Assembly: GCA_017475555.1 (NCBI GenBank)
Contig: JAFVFL010000002.1
Location: 1-32,741, forward strand
Direction: 5' to 3'
From: Ruminococcus sp.
GTDB lineage: Bacteria > Bacillota > Clostridia > Oscillospirales > Ruminococcaceae
DNA: 32,741 nucleotides
This document shows, piece after piece, positions 25,242 to 32,741 of the stretch (position 1 is its first letter; each line of letters begins with the position of its first letter). Position numbers and translations under genes: made by a program. A model generated the notes under the pieces. The model was not told where the DNA came from and searched no databases. It saw only the letters and a list, made by a program, of their open reading frames with translations.

Positions 25242-27407
25242 ATGGAGTTTAAGTTCTTTTCCAAAATACTGCGCACGAATATCGGCGGCGGCAAGAACGC
25301 CTCTGAATTTGCACGGGAGATGTTTTTCTATATCACTACACCGAATACCGAGACCACTGAGATACTTGATCTTGATGATGATACATACAAAAGATACGCA
25401 ATTGGCAGTCGTACTCTCAAAAGTTTCTCTCAGAAGATACTGCCCTATGTTGATAAAGACCGGTTCGCAGATTATCTGATGGAAAAGTGTTCGATGGCAG
25501 TCAGTGCAAATATGATCGCCGCATTTGCAGCCGAGGGCTTTATTACTTGTCAGACAGATTTTATAGATGATGTGACTGATCTGTTTTGCGATATCCTTCG
25601 TACCGCCGCTATGAGCGGAAGATCGTCAGCTAAGACCGCCGAAGCTGTTGATGCTGCAAATATTAAGGCGTATTTGGTGCTTGTTCGTGAAAAGTTCTAT
25701 TCGACCAAGACTCTGCTTTACACTGTCGCTCCGAAACCGATCAATGACTTCTATGTTCCAAACGATCTGTATGATCCGCAGTATGCGCATGGAAAGAAGC
25801 GCATTCCGGCGACCGATGTGCTGCTTGCATTCAAAAAGCGGTTTATTGTTATTACCGGCACCGGCGGTCTTGGAAAGACCATGCTGATCCGTCATCTTGT
25901 ATTAACAATGGTGAAGGGCTATCAGACTTACAAAAAGCTCCCGATCGTTATTCAACTGAGGGATTTCACTGACTCATGCACAGATCTTGCCGATTTTATC
26001 GCCGACCATGTGCCGCTTGAAAATCTATGCAGCTATATGGAAAAGGGTGATTGTGTTTTCCTGCTGGACGGAATGGATGAGATCAAGTCGGACTATCTGA
26101 AGCTCTTTGAAAAGAGGCTCAGTGAAATGGCAGAAAAGTATCCCCAAAATACTTTTATTATGTCATCCAGACCGATCAGCAATTTTATCTCTCTGAATAA
26201 GTTCATCGTGTACGAGCTTGCACCGTTCACAAAGGAGCAGGCACTCCAAATGATCGACCGCGTAGAGTATTGTCCTGAAACACCGGAATTGAAAGCAAAC
26301 TTCCGCGCTGCACTGGATGAAAAACTCTACGATCTACACACAGATTTCGTGGAGATCCCGCTCCTGCTGACGATCATGCTTATGACATATGAACGTCATG
26401 CCCGTATCCCTGCCAAGAGATACCTCTTCTATCGTGAAGCGTTTGACACGCTTGTTGAAAAGCACGATGCGACAAAAGTAGGATTTGAACGTATCTATCA
26501 GACAAAAATGTTTCCCGATGAATTCGTAAAGGTGCTGGAGGAATTCTGCACCGCCACCTATTTCAACGAACAATATGATCTGACAGAAGAGGAATTCGAC
26601 CAGATCTTTGATGAACTCAGATGCATCCCTCGTATACCAAAACGATTCACCTGCAAGGATCTCAAGACCGACCTTACAGCGAATCTGTGTCTTATGTATT
26701 TCGAGGGCGGGAAGTATAAGTTTATTCACCGTTCCTTCCAAGAGTATTTCTGCGCACTGCTGCTGTCAAAGGGATTCGATGATGATTTTATAGACGTATG
26801 GTAGTTCTTCGACCGCAAAAAGCGTACTGTCAAAGAGGATTTCACTTTCGATATGCTCTACGATATGGCAGAGGAACGTGTGGAGCGGTTTATCTTCATT
26901 CCGTTTTTGGAGGATCTGTTTTCACGGTGCAGGGCTGACGACCCCACGGAAGAATACTGGAATTTCCTTGAAACCGTCTATCCTGAGATGCATTATACAG
27001 TCGGTGATGTTCATTACTCCTATACGAACGAGCCGTTTTCGTATATCTACGAGACGATCTTGAAAAAGCTGGGCTGCGAAAGAAAGCAGCTTATCAATGT
27101 TCTGCCTTATGTTGAGGAATATGAACGGGAACGTTATCTTAGGGTCGAGCAAGATGGGGAATCTGAGATCATCGCCTCCGAGGATTATGACGAGCGTGAC
27201 GAATACGACGAAGTAGAGGAATGCGGTCACAACTGTACTTTCATGATCGAAGATGTGCGCGGTACGAAAAGCGCACTGAAACGGAAAATGGAAGAACGTC
27301 ATTTTCCATACATGATCGAATATACTGAAGTAAAAAAGCTGTATTCAGAAATGAAGCAGCGCGATGCGATCACCGGCAAGCGCGGCTGGGTGAAGCGGAA
27401 AGTATGA
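25242..27407 (+). pseudogene. NACHT-domain STAND ATPase, likely antiphage defence, with one in-frame TAG
   Basis: 721 codons from the ATG at 25242 (AGGAG 6 bases upstream). Codon 521 (26802-26804) is TAG; the frame stays open on both sides with matching style (VW, TAG, FFDRKKRTVKEDFTFD). N-terminal helical region of about 190 residues, Walker A TGTGGLGKT (206-213), Walker B VFLLDGMDE (272-280), sensor segment FIMSSRPIS, winged-helix region, and the NACHT C-terminal signature FIHRSFQEYFCALLL just before the TAG. The remaining 200 residues, acidic near the end, would be the sensor/C-terminal domain. Bacterial NACHT proteins of this kind protect against phages by sensing infection; effector activity here is not evident. 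Beside a prophage-like cluster, as expected for accessory defence genes. Without readthrough the protein ends at 520 aa and is probably inactive or altered. If TAG is read, it is intact. Confidence 0.75.
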
Positions 27408-27413
27408 ATAAAA

Positions 27414-27461
27414 AAGGCTCTGCTTAGTTTTACCACCTGAATGGTAGAACGGCAGAGCCTT
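27414..27461. terminator. Terminator hairpin between the NACHT gene and the second surface module
   Basis: Stem GGCTCTGC / GCAGAGCC extended by A-T pairs (27414-27423 with 27452-27461) and an inner stem GTTTTACCA / TGGTAGAAC. Minus-strand read-out ends in TTTTTTATTC, an excellent U-run, so it best serves the minus-strand surface operon; the plus strand gives TTGAATTATTT. Confidence 0.75.
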
Positions 27462-27595
27462 GAATTATTTGTTTAGATTTTTCCTGCTTACTGCTTGAGA
27501 CGATGCGGAATCATACAAGCTATATGACCGCAGGGCAGCGTATAACGTTCTGAGCAAAACGTGCGTTTATATGATCTGTGCCTAATATAGAAACA

Positions 27596-27635
27596 GCGGC
27601 TGCTGACGAGGTTGTGATACCTGCGCAGCAGTCGC
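27596..27635 (-). terminator. Second hairpin after the 27710 gene
   Basis: 10-bp stem (GCGGCTGCTG with CAGCAGTCGC, one G-U pair) and a 20-base loop. On the minus strand TGTTTCTATATT follows. It may be the first of two terminators for the surface operon. The rest of 27462-27709 holds nothing I can identify. Confidence 0.4.
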
Positions 27636-27709
27636 TGATGATTATTTGTCAAAGCTGTTTGATTATATTACTTGCACGCTTTGAATAATGTCAAGCAGTG
27701 TGAAGATCA

Positions 27710-28271
27710 TTAGAATGCCTGTTGATAGGTGAGCATCGCTCCTTCACTGTCATTTGCATCGGCTGCTTCGGCATACACAAAAATATCGAATGAATTTGCA
27801 TGCACGGTGCTGTCAGCGGGAAAGTCTATCTTTACCCATTGCAGCAGGTTCGTGGTCGATGCACCTATAGCAAGGGGCTCTGTATAGTAGTAAAATCCAT
27901 CGCTATAGACCCATCCTGTCGGCAGATCTGTGATGTAGTTTTCTGCCTTCACATAATTGATGCCGTCAGCCGAATAATAAGCAAGATTTGCAAACTCATA
28001 ATTTGATATTTCCAGCCGCACACGTACATAGCATATTTCCGTGCCGGTATTGGTGATCTTCACATCCTTGCGAAACGGCTCGTTTGTTTTTTCAGACGGC
28101 GGTTCAAATTCCTCTGTCACAGCGATCTGTACGACCGGTTCCGGCGGCGTGACAGCGCGGAAGCGATTGCTTGTGCTGTCGCTGCTCGTGAAGAACGCCA
28201 TGATATTGCTAATGAAAATCAACAGAATGATTGCCGCCGCAATTGCAAAAAAAACGTTTCCGCTTAATCAT
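27710..28271 (-). pseudogene. TasA/camelysin-like secreted protein, frameshifted in an 8-T run in the signal peptide
   Basis: The natural start is ATG at 28271, with AAAGGAG 6 bases upstream. From it the frame reads MIKRKRFF and dies at a TAG after 20 codons because of eight Ts (28254-28247). With seven Ts it continues MIKRKRFFAIAAAIILLIF then ISNIMAFFTSSDSTSNRF, a perfect SipW-type signal peptide, into the 170-residue beta-sandwich domain VKITNTGTEICYVRVRLEIS. Restored protein: 186 aa. It lies 18 bases after the giant gene, as the 11103 gene does in the other module. Either a sequencing error, a dead gene, or a slipping homopolymer switch. Confidence 0.65.
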
Positions 28272-28289
28272 GGCGTTCTCCTTTCACCG

Positions 28290-31200
28290 TTAATTCGTAT
28301 ATGTGATCTTATTGTCTGCAAACGTCTGATACGTTTTCTTTTCGCTGTCTGTATAATTGTTTTTGAATTCACACTGGGCGTGTGTCGCATTTTGAAGCGT
28401 CACTTCGTATTGCGTATTTGTTCCAGCTGCCGCCTCATAATTGATATGGGAAAGCTCCTCTACCTTATATTTTCCCGGCGGCAGATCGGTGAGGACCGCT
28501 GTCCGGGTACCGGCAGAATTGAAGGTGAGCGACACCACATACTGTACGGCATCCGATGCATCGACCGTGTTTCCGTCCGCATCTTCGATTTGCGTCACGC
28601 GGAACTGGAATGTCGGGATTCCCTTTTCATAGTTCATGGAGCTGAGTGTCTTTTTGATCGTCAGCTCGTTTGAACCTTTGTAGATAACATAGACCACCGG
28701 CGGGTCACTGCTGAACGCCTTCGGAACGTCTGTCTCGTGCAAACGGTATTGCAGAACACCGTCCTCAGCATCGAGCCAGAGCTGCTTGCTGGTGGAATAG
28801 CCCTGCAAATCGGAAAGCTTTGTGGTCGTTCCGTCCCCAACGCCAATGTATGTGTAGTCAATTGCAAGACTCTCTCCCTGATAATCCAGATTCGGCGGTA
28901 CCCAATAGAGACTGGAATCGGACTGATCGAGCACAAACGAACCGTTTTTCTTATAATTCGTGCCGTCCACATAAAGCTTTGCATCCTGTGTGACGGTACC
29001 GCCGTTCAGTGTGACAGCGGTCTGATTTCGCGTGAGCGGCTCGATTTTTGTCAGGTTGCCTGCGCTGTCAGCATACCAATAGGTAATGGCAGGGCGCTTG
29101 TAATAAACATAGTACAGCTCATAGCCGTTCAGCTGCATTTCCCGATTATTGTTGAGATAGAGCTCATAGATCTGGTCATTTCCTTCCGCAGTTGTATAGT
29201 TCACTGTGCGGATATCCTTCCCCTGCACCTGCACAGTGACCCCGTCTGCGTCGGTTTTGCCGTAGAACACGCCGGCAAACACATAGTCATCCTTGTCTGC
29301 TCTGTCCAGCAGCGCATTTTCGTCAAACGCCTCCGCGAGATCAAGCGTATCGTCCAGCTCAATCATGTGCTGATAGACCTTGAGCCCTGTGTTACCCGTG
29401 CGGAATGCATCCGAGCGGTAGTTATCGTGCTTTTTCGCCTCGCCGCCGACCATCAGGGCAACGTGCACCTCAAGCGGAATGGGCGTGCGCTGGTTGATAT
29501 AGGTGACCTTCTGCGTGGTGCTGTTCGGCGGGGAAATGTAGGTGTATTGGTATCCGCTGACTGTGCCGGCATTCGGTTCTTTTTCTATTTCGATAGAAAA
29601 ATTATCGTCTTTCTCCTGCACAATCGTGATGGTTTGGGTGGTGATCTGTTTATTGATATCTTTGTAATAGATAGGATAATGATTGTTACTATTTCCGACA
29701 CTAATTCTATAATAGAGCTGCCCGTAGTTTCCAACACCATAACCATTATAACCCGCAGAAGAATTATCTGTTTCTGTATAAAACAGCGTAAAGGATTCCT
29801 GTTCACCGTCAGAAAGTGCAATGCTGAGCGGTTCAGGTAATATGGAATAAGAATCCAAAGTATCATCGTTCAACTGTGGTACGTTTAATTGATAATTATA
29901 TTTTTTATAAGAACCATTATTCTGTTGGTAATAAATATCATAGTTCCCAGGGTCTAATTTATGAAACTCTTGATTGCTATAGTAATAATACTCTCTGCCG
30001 GTGATCGTTTTTGTCTGTTCCGTAATATCCACAGAATACGTGAACTTCTTCGTCATATCCTCTTCAAAGCCAATGGTCTTTTCATGCAGGTTCACAACAG
30101 TCGGCTGGGTGTCATAGTAGACCACATAAAGCTCAATGTCGTAGCCCGCATTCACCCATGTGCTGCCGCCGTCAACGGAATACTGAAATCCGCGCCATGT
30201 ATCCTTGACCTGCAGGGAAGGACGGCTTCCATTGCTGTCAGACGGGGCGGTGATGATGCGCAGATCTGCGCTGCTCGCCGCGTTCGGACTGCCAATGGCA
30301 TAGGAATAGTATTGGTACGGTGTTGTCGGGTAAGTAAGCGGTGTTGTCAGGTGTTCCGCCATCTCATATGCGCTGTCAACAGCAGCCTCTGTGGGTGTAC
30401 CACTCCTGATCTTACCGGCATCGCGAAGGTCTTCCAGAGCCCCGTTGGTCTCCATCTTGACATAGCCGATCGGCTCAACAGAAGGGTAGGTGTAGTACAC
30501 CAGATAGACCTCCATATTCTCCGGAATCGGCTCTTTTCTGCCGTCCGCATAAGTCACATACACATGACGTGCAGACTGGTCATAATACACATCCAGAATG
30601 CTGTTTTCTTCTGCAACATTGTCAAGCGAATCGCTCACGCAAGCAAACGCAAATTTGTAGTTTTCCGCCTGCGGGTCAGCATATGTGCGTGCGATAGACT
30701 CCGTACCGATATCAATATCCGTGTCGCTGTTGATGATGAGATTCTCCTGAAGCCGCCATGTACTGTCCTTGTTTTCAAGTGTCTCATTGCTGGAATCAAC
30801 AACGTGTACCGGGAGCTTGATCGGTGCATCGTAAATCGCATACAGCACCAGCTGACTGTTTCCTGTTTCCTCGATCAGCTCCTGCGTGATTGGCTGACTA
30901 AAATCAAACGGTGTATTGTCTGTCACCACAGTATAACGTGTCGTACTCCAGAACTGGAACATCTCTTCATTGGTATTGCTGGAAATCGGAATGAACTGCG
31001 GTTCGCTGAGCACAGAATTCAGATAGATCTCCTTATAATACCGATCAGCATCCGCATCATACAAATATCCGTCTGTTGTCCAATCTCCGCCCCATGTTGC
31101 ATCGGAGTTGTTTTTGTCAAAATACACCCTGATCTTCCACTCGGCATAGAGCGTGATGGGGTTGTCATCCTCGGTATCAATATAATAGAGATCGCTCCCC

Positions 31201-32605
31201 ATGTCGTAATGGTCGCCGCTGCCGTCTGGTTTTGTGTTCCATCCGGCAAATTCATAGGTCACACCGTTTTTTTCATAGGTAAAACCCTCGCCGCTGCTCA
31301 GTGTTACCTTGGTGTTGTTCATCAGATTAAATACTGTCAGCGTTCCGGCATCCTGGTTGTATTCATATTTCTCTGCATCGGAAAGCGGTGTGGTACCGGT
31401 AACCTTGCCGCCTGCATCATAGATCACGTTCTCAAGAAAATGACCGTCACCGGAATCAGCAGTCAGTGCAAGGCTGCCACCGTTTGCATTGTAGATGATA
31501 GACGGCGTATCAAGCGACTGATAGACAGCTTCCATCGTCATATACCGCTTGGTTTTTCCGTCATCCGTCGTTTCGATCTCGGCAAGTGAGCCGTTGAAGG
31601 CAAACGCATGCCCCGGGAAGTACAGCTTGCCGGTGGAATCGCCCTTGATGCGCCAGCCGATGAAGTTTTTGTCTTCAGGCGGGGCTGCGATCGTTCTGCC
31701 GACAACGACCCATGCATTGTCTGCATAATCGGCATCATCCAGTATCTTGAATTCCTGCTCATTGCTGTCATTTTCATCCATTACACCGCCATTAGGATCA
31801 TAGCGGATATAATAGGTCATCAGTGCCTTCCAGTGCAGGCGCAGATAGAGATCGGACTGTACAGGCGCACTAAAATTATAGAGCGATTCTGTTCCGTCCG
31901 CATCCACTACATACCATCCGGCATAGCGATATGCGTTGGGGGAATACTCATACCGGACAGAAAGGTCGGTCGCCTTGGAAATATCCTGCGTATAGTACGC
32001 ATCTCTTTCGCTGATTCCGTCCTCTACAGCAGACCACGTATTTCCAAGACCGTAGTAATCGCGGCTGGCATAGCGGTAGTAATAGTCGCCCCGCGGAGAT
32101 TCGATATAATTTCGTGTCGTGCGGTCATATTCAAAGAAGGTCTGGTTATAAGTCTTATAGAACCATGTGGAATAATTATCCGATTCATATTCAAACTGAC
32201 CGCCATTTGGGTCGATTTGGATGAGGTAGTAGATTGGTCTATAAACCGCATAAAGCTGCATCGGGCTTGCCGGCATGGTCATCTCGGAAAGGTTGACTAA
32301 AGGAACGTATTCATCCGGATCCATCGGATCCTCCTGCCTCTTGAGACTCCAGCCTTCAAAATAGCATCCTTCCGGAGCATCTGGTGCATTTGGCTGATAT
32401 TTTGATAGATCATCCTCATATAACACAGAATGACTTGCGATTTCTGAATTGTCGGTGGGTTCCGAGAACGTAAGCTGGTATCTGTTGCGAGTGTGGTAAA
32501 TATATAGAGAATTATACCCGCTTGGTGCTTGTGAAGCCACAATAATATTATTTGAATCTACTCTATTATTTGTATATCCATATACAGTAAAGCCTATAAA
32601 TTTAT
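28290..32605 (-). CDS. Giant InlB-repeat/Cna-B surface protein, 5' end removed by an insertion sequence
   Basis: At least 1,416 aa from the GTG at 32540, but the frame is open back to the IS junction at 32605 (reading HKFIGFTVYGYTNNRV), so the real start and signal peptide are missing. Residues 1-480 hold InlB B/Listeria-Bacteroides-type repeats (IQIDPNGGQF, IRYDPNGGVMD, IIYNANGGSL; each closes with FAGW or LYAEW). The middle has repeated beta modules ending in (L/V)YxVYY (LYAIYDA, EVYLVYYTYP, ELYVVYYDTQP, ELYYVYYKRP, VVYVIYKGS). The last 125 residues are a Cna-B-like domain (LTIKKTLSSMNYEKG to CEFKNNY). No LPxTG or membrane anchor. Likely host- or matrix-binding surface protein. With the promoter and export signal gone it is probably silent. 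Confidence 0.7.
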
Positions 32606-32741
32606 GGCTCTACTCCCAAAGTAGTGGAAAGGTTTAAGAAAAAGCGGTATAATGGAAAGGAAGGAGCGTGAAAAACATGATAGATAATTTTGAGAAGATG
32701 ATCGAGGGAAGCCTGCAACTGGAAGAGCCGTGGTATGTAAG
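32606..32741 (+). mobile_element. Left end of an ISL3-like insertion sequence
   Basis: GGCTCTACTCCCAAAGTAGT at 32606 looks like the GGCTCT-starting terminal inverted repeat of ISL3-family elements, and a transposase-like ORF begins 71 bases in. The other end lies outside the window, so the target duplication cannot be seen. A possible outward or internal promoter, TGGAAA (32625-32630), 17 bases, TATAAT (32648-32653), precedes the ORF. Confidence 0.65.
32677..32741 (+). CDS. Transposase N-terminus (ISL3-like), cut by window end
   Basis: ATG at 32677 with AAGGAG 10 bases upstream. Only 21 codons are visible, MIDNFEKMIEG and SLQLEEPWYV. The LELEEPWYV-type opening is what I recall for ISL3-family transposases, which follow it with a zinc-binding domain and a DDE catalytic core (not seen here). 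Family assignment rests on this and the terminal repeat. Confidence 0.6.
   Translation, partial: MIDNFEKMIEGSLQLEEPWYV

Noticed and set aside
24857..25252. Several short open frames on both strands across the GGGGAC array
   Set aside because: They arise from the repeat's lack of stops; no start signals and no protein-like composition.
29961..31589. 542-codon open frame on the plus strand opposite the giant InlB-like gene
   Set aside because: Antisense shadow: no ribosome site, hydrophobic/Cys/Ile-rich composition typical of reversed frames, while the minus strand has clear domain repeats. The same holds for 28737-29840, 11900-13075 and 21189-22292.
11103..32605. Search for LPxTG sorting motifs, sortase or dockerin domains in the surface genes
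   Set aside because: None found at the C-termini of any of the large proteins and no sortase or SipW gene in the window.
1..32741. tRNA, rRNA and known riboswitches
   Set aside because: None recognised by eye in gene-free stretches; small RNAs without strong primary-sequence marks could have been missed.

Overview
The window looks like a chromosome segment of a spore-forming Firmicute of class Clostridia, most likely a Ruminococcus-like member of the Oscillospiraceae. This rests on gene content and order: a recJ - relA/spoT - MBL hydrolase - hemZ - rlmD block, divergent from spoIIGA-sigE, beside very large Cna-B/BspA-type surface proteins. Genus is an inference from style; no rRNA gene or other firm taxonomic marker is present.

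Layout. (1) 1-1146, accessory DNA: the window opens inside a radical SAM gene that is cut off near base 428 and joined to the out-of-frame tail of another gene, followed by an unrecognised 216-aa protein with a probable 3' frameshift. (2) 1451-9245, minus strand, conserved housekeeping operon: recJ, bifunctional (p)ppGpp synthetase/hydrolase, MBL-fold hydrolase, hemZ, rlmD, with a strong promoter before recJ and a hairpin terminator after rlmD. (3) 9474-11030, plus strand: spoIIGA and sigE, the protease/pro-sigma pair of the mother-cell sporulation programme. (4) 11103-20490, minus strand: surface-protein operon with a BspA-like leucine-rich-repeat adhesin, a 1.2-kaa Cna-B-type protein and a small SipW/TasA-like protein. 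(5) 20490-24513, minus strand: remnant of a phage or integrative-element early region (DUF2800 nuclease, two acidic or low-complexity proteins, two paralogous sigma-region-4-like proteins, a DUF7768 protein), including two copies of a 44-bp repeat, each directly upstream of a ~20-codon ORF. (6) 25242-27407, plus strand: a NACHT-type STAND ATPase, a likely antiphage gene, with one in-frame TAG. (7) 27710-32605, minus strand: a second surface module, a >1,400-aa InlB/Cna-B-type protein plus a TasA-like protein. (8) 32606-end: the start of an ISL3-like insertion sequence that cuts off the 5' end of that giant gene.

How the parts relate. The two surface modules have the same plan (giant secreted proteins, then a small TasA-like protein) and flank a ~7-kb island of mobile-element and defence genes, as if the island entered an adhesin locus. 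Nearly every surface gene carries a different lesion: the LRR adhesin is fused in frame to a truncated phage DUF2800 gene that itself holds an amber codon; the next gene has ATA where its start codon should be; the second TasA-like gene is frameshifted in a run of eight Ts; the giant InlB-like gene is interrupted by an IS. The NACHT gene is split by a TAG. None of the protein-coding genes examined ends in TAG, while two TAGs lie inside otherwise intact frames. Decay is the simplest reading, but phase variation and amber readthrough should be tested.
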